The notes under the pieces: model-generated
What the model was told of the DNA's origin: nothing
What the model saw: only the letters and a program-made list of their open reading frames with translations
Databases searched by the model: none
Assembly (NCBI GenBank): GCA_029062075.1
Contig: JAIDQW010000075.1
Location: 1-11,304, forward strand
Direction: 5' to 3'
Length of the DNA: 11,304 nt
DNA from: Paramuribaculum sp.
GTDB lineage: Bacteria > Bacteroidota > Bacteroidia > Bacteroidales > Muribaculaceae
Shown: one piece after another, positions 1 through 7,113 of the stretch
Numbering within the stretch: the stretch's first letter is position 1
Layout of the letters: each line of letters opens with the position of its first letter
Translations under genes and position numbers: made by a program

Positions 1-208
1 TTGCAGAGGTCACCGGCAGAAACTCCACCATCTTGGGATGGAACACAGCGTAGGAGAGATCTTCCGCCTTGTAGTTCACTTTAGCGCACACCGGATTGAA
101 TGGAATGCGGTCAGCAATCCTCCGGTAAATGTCAAGCAACGACTCACCACCGGTTATATCAACGTACTCCTCAATATTCTTGCAATAGACTTTCAACTGT
201 TTGCTCAT
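1..208 (-). CDS. TGS-domain nucleoside (uridine) kinase, N-terminal part, cut by the left edge
   Basis: This is the first 69 codons of a leftward gene starting with ATG at 208-206. The protein begins MSKQLKVYCKNIEEYV and continues with AKVNYKAEDLSYAVFHPK. This closely resembles the N-terminal TGS-like domain that Bacteroidetes place in front of a uridine kinase/phosphoribulokinase-type P-loop kinase of about 550 residues. From family knowledge, such enzymes phosphorylate nucleosides in pyrimidine salvage. The kinase domain itself lies outside the window, so the catalytic assignment is inferred from the N-terminal domain only. The start is 31 bases after the stop of the upstream glycosyltransferase on the same strand, with no promoter-like sequence between them, so the two are probably co-transcribed. 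There is no clear Shine-Dalgarno site, only an AT-rich leader. A TGS domain alone could also belong to RelA/SpoT or ThrRS, but the sequence fits the nucleoside kinase better. Confidence 0.72.
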   Translation of the reverse strand, partial: MSKQLKVYCKNIEEYVDITGGESLLDIYRRIADRIPFNPVCAKVNYKAEDLSYAVFHPKMVEFLPVTSA

Positions 209-239
209 AATATTTAATGGAGAGAGGGACAGAGTGGTA

Positions 240-995
240 TTATTTATTTTTCTTTTTTCGTGCCGCGCTCCAGGCGAGCAGGGTAGAGCGATATTTCTGC
301 TTACTGATGGCAGTGCCGACAATTCCGTCGAGCGCGCCACCCTGTGAAATATAGCATTTGATGAAGCTTTTCACACCTTGAATATATGGAGTTAGCATGC
401 CCGGATTTTTTCCACTTTCAATAATAGATTTTGCAAGCAGTGCGGCATGAGCCTGTTCGGTTTGCCTGAACTCCTCCTCGGTGGAGCATCGGTAGTGAAG
501 AATATCTCCATCGAGTTTGACAGGGGAAACGTTATCTCTGAAAATAACACGTTCGTCAACATCGTGAAGATTCCAGTTGGCATATCTCTTGTCGAAAAGT
601 CTCACCTGAATGTCGGGATACCATCCGCAATGCTTTACAGGAGTGCCGCAATAGAAATTCAGTCTTGCAAAAGAGTATCCCCTGTGCATGAACTTTTCAT
701 GTTTCATTTTGATGAGCGTTGCCCTCAGAGCAGGGGAGAGCACCTCGTCGGCATCGATAGAAAGAATATAGTTGTGGCAGGTGAGGGATGTGGCATACTG
801 TCTTTGGGCGCCATACCCTTTCATTTTGCGTCGGGTGACCTTACAGCCCAGCGCCTCACAGATATCAACTGTGTGATCGGTAGAGAAAGAATCCACCACA
901 ATGATTTCATCGGCAATGTCACGAAGTGACTCAATGCATCTGGCAATATGTTTCTCTTCGTTAAAAGTGATAATTGTAGCAGAAATTTTACTCAT
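240..995 (-). CDS. Family 2 glycosyltransferase (WaaE/KdtX-like)
   Basis: The 251-residue protein starts at ATG 995-993. An upstream extension to 1085 exists but is AT-rich and precedes the conserved N-terminus SKISATIITFNEEKHI, so it is excluded. The GT-A fold is visible: the start ATIITFNEE, an acidic nucleotide-sugar contact at D35 (IIVVDSFSTD), and the metal-binding DAD motif at D81-D83 (LSIDADE). The C-terminal half has WYPDIQVRLF and HYRCSTEEEF, as in the WaaE/KdtX group of cytoplasmic glycosyltransferases that build lipopolysaccharide core or related glycans. The donor and acceptor sugars cannot be read from the sequence. There is no signal peptide or clear transmembrane segment, so it probably acts at the inner face of the membrane. 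It is the first gene of a leftward pair with the nucleoside kinase. The pairing looks positional rather than functional. Confidence 0.85.
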   Translation of the reverse strand: MSKISATIITFNEEKHIARCIESLRDIADEIIVVDSFSTDHTVDICEALGCKVTRRKMKGYGAQRQYATSLTCHNYILSIDADEVLSPALRATLIKMKHEKFMHRGYSFARLNFYCGTPVKHCGWYPDIQVRLFDKRYANWNLHDVDERVIFRDNVSPVKLDGDILHYRCSTEEEFRQTEQAHAALLAKSIIESGKNPGMLTPYIQGVKSFIKCYISQGGALDGIVGTAISKQKYRSTLLAWSAARKKKNK

Positions 996-1018
996 ATTGA
1001 TTTTTTTAGGAGATGTTA

Positions 1019-1026
1019 CAAATTTA
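1019..1026 (-). promoter_or_regulatory. Candidate -7 element for the glycosyltransferase
   Basis: Read leftwards, the sequence is TAAATTTG, a full match to the Bacteroidetes -7 form TAnnTTTG. It lies 23 bases upstream of the glycosyltransferase ATG. No TTTG-like -33 box is found at the usual 19-21 base spacing, so the support is partial. Confidence 0.4.
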
Positions 1027-1036
1027 GAAAAAAATA

Positions 1037-1105
1037 CCACTCTCAGAATAAAAAAATTCAACACGGTTATACAGTTAAGCTTCAAATATTAAATTCTGAG
1101 AGGGG
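1037..1105. repeat. Inverted repeat in the divergent intergenic gap
   Basis: CTCTCAGAAT (1040-1049) and ATTCTGAGAG (1093-1102) are perfect 10-base inverted arms separated by 43 bases. After one mismatch the pairing extends by CC/GG (1037-1038 with 1104-1105). The left arm lies just upstream of the -7 element of the leftward glycosyltransferase. The wide spacing and lack of a T-run argue against a terminator. Two half-sites for a DNA-binding protein is one possibility, and chance is another. Confidence 0.35.
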
Positions 1106-1183
1106 AATAATTGCACAAAATACAGATACACAGTTAAATACGTAAATAGATATATTCCGCAGAAAAATGCCGGAAATTTAGTT

Positions 1184-1215
1184 TTTGGATAAAATTGCGG
1201 TTTTACTTACTTTTG
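1184..1215 (+). promoter_or_regulatory. Bacteroidetes-type promoter for ybeY-mnmG
   Basis: A TTTG -33 box at 1184-1187 is followed after 20 bases by TACTTTTG at 1208-1215, a complete match to TAnnTTTG with consensus spacing. The transcript should start near 1220-1223, giving a leader of only about 12 bases before the ybeY ATG at 1234. This is the best promoter match in the window. Confidence 0.7.
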
Positions 1216-1233
1216 TGTGTAACAAATTCCAAG

Positions 1234-1674
1234 ATGGCAAAAAAAATAATCTGGAACGCGGAAAATGTATGCCTGCCAGAGCTTGATGTGAGTTTAATGG
1301 AAAAATGGCTACATAGAGTAGCAGAAGCTCACGGAAAAATTATGGGAGAGCTGTGTTATATTTTTTGCGATGATGACACTATCATAAAAGTTAACCGCGA
1401 ATTTCTGAATCACGATTACTACACCGATATAATAACCTTTGATTACAGTCGCCGCAAACTTGTTAGCGGTGATATGTATATATCGCTTGACACAGTGGCA
1501 TCGAATGCCGAAGGTCTTGGAGTGGATTATGAGACAGAACTTAATAGAGTTATAGTTCATGGCATCCTACACCTGTGCGGAATAAATGACAAAGGTGAGG
1601 GAGAACGTGAAATAATGGAGGCTCATGAAAATGAAGCCCTTGCAGAATTGAGTAAACTCAAGGAAGAAAAATGA
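1234..1674 (+). CDS. ybeY: Endoribonuclease/rRNA maturation factor YbeY
   Basis: The 146-residue protein belongs to the YbeY family (UPF0054), single-strand endoribonucleases that mature 16S rRNA 3' ends and take part in ribosome quality control. The start is ATG 1234 (MAKKIIW); an in-frame TTG at 1195 would begin upstream of the predicted transcription start. The metal-site motif appears as [12 protein letters not shown]109 and H113 are present, but the third histidine of the usual HGxLHLxGxDH motif is Asp119. I recall other Bacteroidetes YbeY proteins having the same substitution, so it is probably a lineage trait rather than damage. The segment [13 protein letters not shown] (59-71) is also typical of the family. 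The stop overlaps the start of mnmG by four bases (ATGA at 1671-1674), indicating translational coupling. Confidence 0.92.
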   Translation: MAKKIIWNAENVCLPELDVSLMEKWLHRVAEAHGKIMGELCYIFCDDDTIIKVNREFLNHDYYTDIITFDYSRRKLVSGDMYISLDTVASNAEGLGVDYETELNRVIVHGILHLCGINDKGEGEREIMEAHENEALAELSKLKEEK

Positions 1675-3551
1675 AATTTGACTACGATGTTATTGTTGTT
1701 GGTGCAGGACACGCAGGTTGCGAGGCAGCTCATGCGGCAGCGACTTTAGGCGCATCAACACTACTTATCACCCTGGATATGAACAAAATAGCTCAAATGA
1801 GCTGCAATCCTGCCATAGGTGGAATCGCTAAAGGTCAGATTGTGAGAGAGATAGATGCACTTGGGGGAATGACCGGAATTGTTACAGACAAGACAGCCAT
1901 ACAGTTCAGGATGTTAAACAGCTCAAAAGGTCCGGCAATGTGGAGCCCTCGAGCGCAGAGCGACCGAATGAAATTCAGTGCCCTGTGGCGAAAGATTCTT
2001 GAGAATACCTCAGACCTAAATATGTGGCAGGATGACGTCACAGAGCTGATTATTGATGACGGCAAAGCAGCCGGAGTCAAGACAAAGAGCGGAGTCACAT
2101 TTCACAGCAAGACAGTTGTTATAACCGCCGGCACCTTTCTGAACGGACTGATGCACATAGGCAGAGTCCAGATGGAAGGAGGTAGAATTTCAGAGCCAGC
2201 GAGCATCGGTTTGACATCACAGTTGCAGTCATTAGGAATAACTTCTGAAAGGATGAAAACCGGGACACCGGTGCGTATAGACGGCAGAAGCATAGACTGG
2301 AGCAAGACAGCTATTCAGGAGCTGGAGAATGACGATCATAAATTCTCCTACCTGCCCGATGTGAAACGAGAATTGAAGCAGCGTCCCTGTCACATAGTAT
2401 ATACAAATGAGAAAACTCATGAAATATTACGTGAGGGTTTACCTGATTCACCAATGTATAACGGTCAGATAAAAAGTATCGGTCCCAGATACTGTCCGAG
2501 TATAGAGACAAAGATTGTCACCTTTGCCGACAAGACCGAGCACCAGCTCTTCATAGAACCTGAAGGGGAGGAAACCCAGGAATTTTATCTCAATGGTTTC
2601 TCCTCATCCCTGCCTTTCAGTGTACAGTTAAAAGCACTTCTCACAATTCCAGCATTTGAGAATATCAGCATTTACCGTCCCGGTTACGCGATAGAGTATG
2701 ACTTTTTTGATCCGACTCAACTATACCATACACTTGAAAGCAAAGTGGTGCCCGGGCTCTATCTTGCCGGACAAGTGAACGGTACCACCGGATATGAAGA
2801 GGCGGCAGGTCAGGGTTTGATTGCCGGAATCAATGCAGCCCTCAAGGCTCAGGATAAAGGAGAGTTCACGCTAAACCGCGATGAAGCCTATATCGGAGTT
2901 CTGATAGATGACCTCGTGACCAAAGGAGTTGATGAGCCTTATAGAATGTTTACATCTCGTGCCGAATACCGGATACTTCTACGCCAGGATGATGCCGATA
3001 TGAGATTAACAGAACGCTCCCACCAGGTTGGGCTGGCAGATTATTACCGTTATAATTTAATGGTCAGCAAGAGAACCCAGCGCGATGCCTTCATTAAATT
3101 TGTGCGTGACACCTCAGTAAAGCCTGATGAGGTAAATGAATGGTTAGCATCAATAGGGGAGTCACCCCTCAGGCAGAGTATGAAACTCTACGACCTTATA
3201 TTGCGTCCGAAACTCAATGTGTCTCTCCTCGCAGATAAGCTGCCCTTACTAAAAGACTATATTGACAATAATATAGAGTCTGCGAGAAGAGATGAGATAA
3301 TTGAGGCAGCCGAGATTCTGATAAAGTACGGAGGCTACATCGATAGAGAGCGAGCCCTTGCTGATAAGCTTGGCAGACTTGAGAATGTGAAACTTGCAGG
3401 GATGATAGACTATTCAACCGTGAAGAGTCTTTCAACCGAGGCGAGACAAAAACTAATTAAAATAAATCCCCAGACAGTAGGGCATGCCTCGCGCATACCG
3501 GGTATATCGCCGAGCGACATCAGTATATTACTGGTGCTTTTAGGTAGGTGA
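1671..3551 (+). CDS. mnmG: tRNA uridine-5-carboxymethylaminomethyl modification enzyme MnmG (GidA)
   Basis: The 626-residue protein is full length for MnmG (about 630). It is the FAD-dependent subunit that works with the GTPase MnmE to install (carboxymethyl)aminomethyl groups on U34 of certain tRNAs, keeping wobble decoding accurate. The N-terminus carries the dinucleotide-binding GAGHAG at residues 11-16. It is followed by the family signature [12 protein letters not shown], whose cysteine is C45. A second conserved cysteine is C275 in RYCPSIE. The FAD-contact stretch [17 protein letters not shown] follows later. The C-terminus ends in the helical MnmE/tRNA-binding domain (…[14 protein letters not shown]). 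The ATG overlaps the ybeY stop and is preceded by AAGGAAG, one of the few purine-rich ribosome-binding sites here. A parS-like site begins two bases after its stop. MnmE is not in the window. Confidence 0.97.
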   Translation: MKFDYDVIVVGAGHAGCEAAHAAATLGASTLLITLDMNKIAQMSCNPAIGGIAKGQIVREIDALGGMTGIVTDKTAIQFRMLNSSKGPAMWSPRAQSDRMKFSALWRKILENTSDLNMWQDDVTELIIDDGKAAGVKTKSGVTFHSKTVVITAGTFLNGLMHIGRVQMEGGRISEPASIGLTSQLQSLGITSERMKTGTPVRIDGRSIDWSKTAIQELENDDHKFSYLPDVKRELKQRPCHIVYTNEKTHEILREGLPDSPMYNGQIKSIGPRYCPSIETKIVTFADKTEHQLFIEPEGEETQEFYLNGFSSSLPFSVQLKALLTIPAFENISIYRPGYAIEYDFFDPTQLYHTLESKVVPGLYLAGQVNGTTGYEEAAGQGLIAGINAALKAQDKGEFTLNRDEAYIGVLIDDLVTKGVDEPYRMFTSRAEYRILLRQDDADMRLTERSHQVGLADYYRYNLMVSKRTQRDAFIKFVRDTSVKPDEVNEWLASIGESPLRQSMKLYDLILRPKLNVSLLADKLPLLKDYIDNNIESARRDEIIEAAEILIKYGGYIDRERALADKLGRLENVKLAGMIDYSTVKSLSTEARQKLIKINPQTVGHASRIPGISPSDISILLVLLGR

Positions 3552-3552
3552 T

Positions 3553-3568
3553 TGTTTCACGTGGAACA
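3553..3568. other. parS-like ParB-binding site (chromosomal centromere)
   Basis: TGTTTCACGTGGAACA is a near-palindrome. On the opposite strand it reads TGTTCCACGTGAAACA, which fits the known bacterial parS consensus TGTTNCACGTGAAACA at every position. It sits in the 65-base gap between mnmG and apt, two bases after the mnmG stop. ParB (Spo0J) loads at such sites and spreads to organise origin segregation. parS sites cluster near the replication origin, and in many bacteria gidA/mnmG is also origin-proximal. That a ParB protein of this organism binds here is inferred. Confidence 0.85.
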
Positions 3569-3580
3569 CTGGTAAGTGTG

Positions 3581-3603
3581 TGGTTTTATGAAAGATAAAA
3601 CTA
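3581..3603 (+). other. Small AT-rich hairpin in the apt leader
   Basis: GTTTTAT (3583-3589) and ATAAAAC (3595-3601) form a perfect seven-base-pair stem with a GAAAG loop. The stem extends by one G·U and one T-A pair. No T-run follows, so it does not look like an intrinsic terminator. It could be a minor structure in the mnmG-apt transcript, 13 bases before the apt start. Confidence 0.3.
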
Positions 3604-3616
3604 AAGTGAATTAAAT

Positions 3617-4135
3617 ATGGAATACATTAAATCGAAAATCAGAGATGTGGTTGACTTCCCTTCAAAGGGGATAGTGTTTAAGGATTTGACAACCGCATTC
3701 AAGGACCCCCGAGCCATTCATATTCTTGGATGGGATTTGTCGCAGCTGTACCGCGATAAAGGGATTACCAAGGTAGTTGGAATCGAGAGTCGTGGCTTTA
3801 TTTGCGGATCCATTCTTGCCTTTGAGCTCGGAGCCGGTTTTGTGCCTGCGCGCAAACCGGGCAAGCTGCCGGCTGAAACCATTCAATGCACATACGAGAA
3901 AGAGTATGGCAAAGACACCATCGAGATTCACAAAGATGCCATTAGCGAGGATGACATAGTTGTGATTCATGACGATGTGCTTGCCACCGGCGGCACAATG
4001 GCGGCTGCATACGAACTTGTGAAAAGCATGAATCCGAAGAAAATCTATATCAACTTCATCATAGAGCTCGGAGCCCTGAATGGAAGAAAAGCCCTGCCAA
4101 AAGATGTTGATGTGGATTCACTGATTGTGTATTAA
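3617..4135 (+). CDS. apt: Adenine phosphoribosyltransferase
   Basis: The 172-residue protein matches the usual Apt length. It makes AMP from adenine and PRPP in purine salvage, in the cytoplasm. The N-terminus has the typical IRDVVDFPSKGIVFKDLT segment. It is followed by ESRGFICG (57-64), the flexible-loop region RKPGKLP (79-85), and the PRPP-binding motif VVIHDDVLATGGT (115-127) with the paired acidic residues D119-D120. The start ATG 3617 gives exactly the family N-terminus. There is no Shine-Dalgarno site, as is usual for Bacteroidetes. It lies 65 bases after mnmG, across the parS-like site, and two bases before uvrC, so it is probably in the same operon. Close relatives such as xanthine phosphoribosyltransferase are possible but fit less well. 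Confidence 0.94.
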   Translation: MEYIKSKIRDVVDFPSKGIVFKDLTTAFKDPRAIHILGWDLSQLYRDKGITKVVGIESRGFICGSILAFELGAGFVPARKPGKLPAETIQCTYEKEYGKDTIEIHKDAISEDDIVVIHDDVLATGGTMAAAYELVKSMNPKKIYINFIIELGALNGRKALPKDVDVDSLIVY

Positions 4136-4137
4136 TA

Positions 4138-5949
4138 TTGGCAAAGCATAAAAAATCTCAGGAACTCACCGACAAGATAGCAATCTTGCCCACTACCCCC
4201 GGAGTGTATATGTACTACGACTCCGAGGGTAATGTGATATATGTGGGGAAGGCGAAGAACCTGAAGCGGAGAGTTTCGTCGTACTTTAACCGTACTCATG
4301 ACAGCACCCGCACCAACCTACTTGTCCGGGCTATAGCTGACATGAAATATATAGTGGTGCCCACCGAGCAGGATGCCCTCAATCTCGAAAACTCCATGAT
4401 AAAGGAGTACAAACCGAGATACAACGTACTGCTCAAGGATGACAAATCTTATCCGATGATAGTGGTTACGAAGGAGCCGTATCCCCGGGTATTCATGACT
4501 CGCCAGAAAGAGCTTGACGGGTCCAAATATTACGGACCATACACCAATACCGCATCCGCCCGCACTGTTCTCGAACTCATACGCGAACTTTACCCGTTAC
4601 GCTCCTGCCGTCACTTCATCACCCCCCAGAGCATAGCCGCAGGGAAAGGGAGATTGTGTCTGGACTATCATATAAAAAGGTGTTCAGGTGCATGCGTGGG
4701 CAAGATAAGTGAAGAAGAGTACGCCGAGCAGATCGAAAATGTGAAAAGGATACTTCGCGGCGACCTTGCCGAACTTCTGGAATATCTGAAAAAACAGATG
4801 GAAGAACTCAGCGCCGAACTGCGCTTTGAAGAAGCCCAGGAGGTGAAGCTCAAGTATGAGCTTGTTGAGCGTTATTGCGGCAAGAGTGTGATTGTGAGCC
4901 AGACCATAGGTGATGTAGATGTATTTGGTGTGGAGGATGACGGCGGCGATGTGTATATAAACTATATGCATGTGCGCAGGGGGGCGGTGGTGCGCAGCGT
5001 CACCCTGGAGTACAAGCGTCGCATGGATGAAACCGTGCCCCAGCTTCTGGGATATGCCATGGCTGAGATAGCCAAACAATTCGACATCAAATATGAGGCT
5101 GTTCTTGTTGCCCAGGAACCGGATGTTGACATGCCCGGGGTTACATTCATGGTGCCCCAGCGCGGAGACAAAGCGAAACTTCTGGATGTGTCGGAGCGCA
5201 ATGCCCGTCAGCACAAAATAGACAAACTGAACCAACTCGCCCGCAAAGACCCCGAAGAGCACACCCGCAAACTGCTTGAGCGTATGAAATCGGATTTCCG
5301 GCTTGAAGCACTGCCGCATCACATAGAGTGCTTTGACAACTCGAATATCCAGGGTACAAACCCAGTTGCAAGCTGCGTGGTTTTCAAAGACGGCAAACCA
5401 TCCAAAAAAGATTACCGTCACTTCAACATCAAAACCGTAGAGGGTCCCAATGACTTCGCCTCTATGAAAGAGGTGCTCACCCGCAGATACACCAGACTCG
5501 TGAACGAAGGTGAGGAGCTGCCCCAGCTGATAGTTGTTGACGGTGGTAAAGGTCAGCTGAGCGCGGCAGTGGCAGCCCTTGACGAGATGGGCCTGCGCGG
5601 CACCATAGCGGTTGTGGGAATAGCCAAACGCCTTGAAGAAATTTATTTTCCCGGCGACAGCGTGCCGCTTTATATCGACAAAAATTCAGAGAGCCTACGT
5701 GTGGTTCAGCATCTGCGCGACGAAGCCCACCGTTTCGGAATAACCCATCACCGCAACCGCCGCAGCAAAGGTCAGCTCGTTTCAGAACTCGACTCGGTGA
5801 AAGGTGTAGGAGCCAAGACCCGCGAAAGTCTGCTGAAACACTTCCGCAGTGTAAAGCGCATCAAGGAAGCCGACCTTGACGAGCTGGCATCAGTGGTAGG
5901 ACCTGCAAAAGCCTCCGTTGTGTTCAATGCCTTTCATGGTGAAGAATAG
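4138..5949 (+). CDS. uvrC: UvrABC excision nuclease subunit UvrC
   Basis: The 603-residue protein is full length. UvrC makes both incisions around a lesion in nucleotide excision repair after recruitment by UvrB. The N-terminal GIY-YIG nuclease is seen as PGVYMYYDSEGNVIYVGKAKN (residues 21-41), which makes the 3' cut. Four cysteines (C157, C174, C182, C186) have the spacing of the iron-sulfur ligands described for UvrC. A UVR segment (RFEEAQEVKLKYEL) follows. The RNase H-like 5' nuclease has D400, D439, D468 and H531, and the C-terminus has a helix-hairpin-helix domain (VKGVGAKTRESLLKHF). The start is TTG at 4138: the reading frame has no ATG between the upstream in-frame stop (4108-4110) and here, and a later start would remove part of the GIY-YIG domain. 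It begins two bases after the apt stop, suggesting coupled translation. Confidence 0.96.
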   Translation: MAKHKKSQELTDKIAILPTTPGVYMYYDSEGNVIYVGKAKNLKRRVSSYFNRTHDSTRTNLLVRAIADMKYIVVPTEQDALNLENSMIKEYKPRYNVLLKDDKSYPMIVVTKEPYPRVFMTRQKELDGSKYYGPYTNTASARTVLELIRELYPLRSCRHFITPQSIAAGKGRLCLDYHIKRCSGACVGKISEEEYAEQIENVKRILRGDLAELLEYLKKQMEELSAELRFEEAQEVKLKYELVERYCGKSVIVSQTIGDVDVFGVEDDGGDVYINYMHVRRGAVVRSVTLEYKRRMDETVPQLLGYAMAEIAKQFDIKYEAVLVAQEPDVDMPGVTFMVPQRGDKAKLLDVSERNARQHKIDKLNQLARKDPEEHTRKLLERMKSDFRLEALPHHIECFDNSNIQGTNPVASCVVFKDGKPSKKDYRHFNIKTVEGPNDFASMKEVLTRRYTRLVNEGEELPQLIVVDGGKGQLSAAVAALDEMGLRGTIAVVGIAKRLEEIYFPGDSVPLYIDKNSESLRVVQHLRDEAHRFGITHHRNRRSKGQLVSELDSVKGVGAKTRESLLKHFRSVKRIKEADLDELASVVGPAKASVVFNAFHGEE

Positions 5950-6043
5950 ACGATTCCCGGTACCCGGATAAATGACGGCGCAATCATATTTCACAGAGAT
6001 ATAATTTTTCCGATATAATTGGAAGGTCTAAAAAATTTTTATC

Positions 6044-6051
6044 TATTTTTG
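6044..6051 (+). promoter_or_regulatory. Candidate -7 element for the M28 peptidase
   Basis: TATTTTTG is a full match to TAnnTTTG, 18 bases before the ATG at 6070. The best upstream box is ATTG at 6018-6021, with one mismatch and 22 bases of spacing, slightly long. The upstream gap (5950-6069) shows no convincing terminator for uvrC. It also holds two copies of GATATAATT (5998-6006 and 6012-6020), which may be chance in AT-rich sequence. Confidence 0.55.
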
Positions 6052-6069
6052 CGATTCAAACACCCTGAT

Positions 6070-7074
6070 ATGAACAGATATATTTCACTCGCAGCAGCGA
6101 GCTTAATGTTTGTGACGCTCCATGCAGAAACACCCGTTGACAAAGGTTACCGCACCATAAACCGCGAAACGGCTGAGGCTCATATAGGCTTTCTTGCATC
6201 CGATGAACTCGAAGGGAGAGAAGCCGGCTACAAGTCCGGAAGAATTGCAGGTAACTACCTGATAGCCAATGCAAAAGCTATGGGTTTGCAATCCTGGAAC
6301 GGTGATAGCTATGAGCAGCCCTTTGAAGCCTATAGGGCTGAGCGTCAGCGTCGTGGCAGATATCAGGTGCATCCCGACAGCATAGCTAAGCTGAAAGAGT
6401 CAGTGCATCAGAAATTAGACATGCGCAACATCCTTGCGATGATTCCCGGAGAGAAGAGAGACGAATATGTGATAATGGGTGCCCATTACGACCACCTCGG
6501 AGTTGACCCACTGCTTGACGGAGACAAAATATATAACGGAGCGGATGACAATGCCTCCGGAGTTGCTGCTGTTCTCCAGATAGCCCGCGCCTTTGTGGCG
6601 AGCGGTCAGAAACCGGAGCGCACAGTGATATTCGCGCTATGGGACGGCGAGGAGAAAGGTCTGCTCGGCTCAGAGTACTTTATGCAGAACTGGTCAGAAC
6701 CGGAAAAGATAAAAGGTTATATCAATTTTGATATGATAGGGAGAAACAACCGCGAGGATGTGCCCGAGCACGTTGTTTATTTCTACACCGCAGCCTATCC
6801 CTGCTTCGAGCAGTGGCTGCGTAACGATATAAAAGAGCGCGGGCTGAACCTCAAGCCCGATTACCGCGCTTGGGATCGTCCCATTGGCGGTGGTGACAAC
6901 GGCTCATTTGCGAAGCGTGACATCCCGGTGATATGGTATCACACCGACGGGCATGCCGACTATCATCTGCCCGGCGATCATGCCGACAAGATAAACTATC
7001 CCAAGACGGTGGATATCACCCGCGCCGCTTATCTGAATTTATGGAATCTGGCTAATCCATCATCAGCAAAATGA
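6070..7074 (+). CDS. Secreted M28-family zinc aminopeptidase
   Basis: The 334-residue protein starts at ATG 6070; this choice gives a clean signal peptide (MNRYISLAAASLMFVTLHA, likely cut before ETP). There is no lipobox cysteine, so it is probably periplasmic or secreted. The co-catalytic zinc site of family M28 is complete: H139 in MGAHYDH, D159 in ADDNASG, catalytic E194 and ligand E195 in DGEEKG, D221 in NFDMIGR and H299 in DYHLPGD. Such enzymes remove N-terminal amino acids from peptides; the substrate preference is not readable. Residues 40-60 (AHIGFLASDELEGREAGYKSG) are typical of Bacteroidetes members, which often carry a similar N-terminal segment. It has its own promoter-like sequence and lies 39 bases before pdxA, so it may lead the following transcription unit. 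No functional tie to B6 synthesis is evident. Confidence 0.92.
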   Translation: MNRYISLAAASLMFVTLHAETPVDKGYRTINRETAEAHIGFLASDELEGREAGYKSGRIAGNYLIANAKAMGLQSWNGDSYEQPFEAYRAERQRRGRYQVHPDSIAKLKESVHQKLDMRNILAMIPGEKRDEYVIMGAHYDHLGVDPLLDGDKIYNGADDNASGVAAVLQIARAFVASGQKPERTVIFALWDGEEKGLLGSEYFMQNWSEPEKIKGYINFDMIGRNNREDVPEHVVYFYTAAYPCFEQWLRNDIKERGLNLKPDYRAWDRPIGGGDNGSFAKRDIPVIWYHTDGHADYHLPGDHADKINYPKTVDITRAAYLNLWNLANPSSAK

Positions 7075-7113
7075 TATTTTAGCCCAAATCAACCGAATAA
7101 AAAATAGAGAACC

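Noticed and set aside
447..929. A 160-codon open frame on the + strand inside the glycosyltransferase
   Set aside because: The opposite strand encodes clear GT2 motifs across this span, and the + frame has no recognisable motif.
1070..1137. Repeated ACAGTTAA (1071-1078 and 1130-1137) as regulatory direct repeats
   Set aside because: Eight-base repeats are common by chance in AT-rich sequence and have no clear spacing relation to the promoters.
3573..3580. TAAGTGTG as a -7 element for apt
   Set aside because: It has a mismatch in the TTTG part and no -33 box at proper spacing; apt is more simply read from the ybeY promoter.
4684..5421. A 245-codon open frame on the - strand inside uvrC
   Set aside because: It lies wholly antisense to the well-conserved uvrC, resembles no family I know, and its length is explained by the codon bias of the gene on the other strand.
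5950..5975. GC-rich segment after the uvrC stop as an intrinsic terminator
   Set aside because: CCCGGTACCCGG contains the GGTACC palindrome but no proper stem-loop followed by a T-run.
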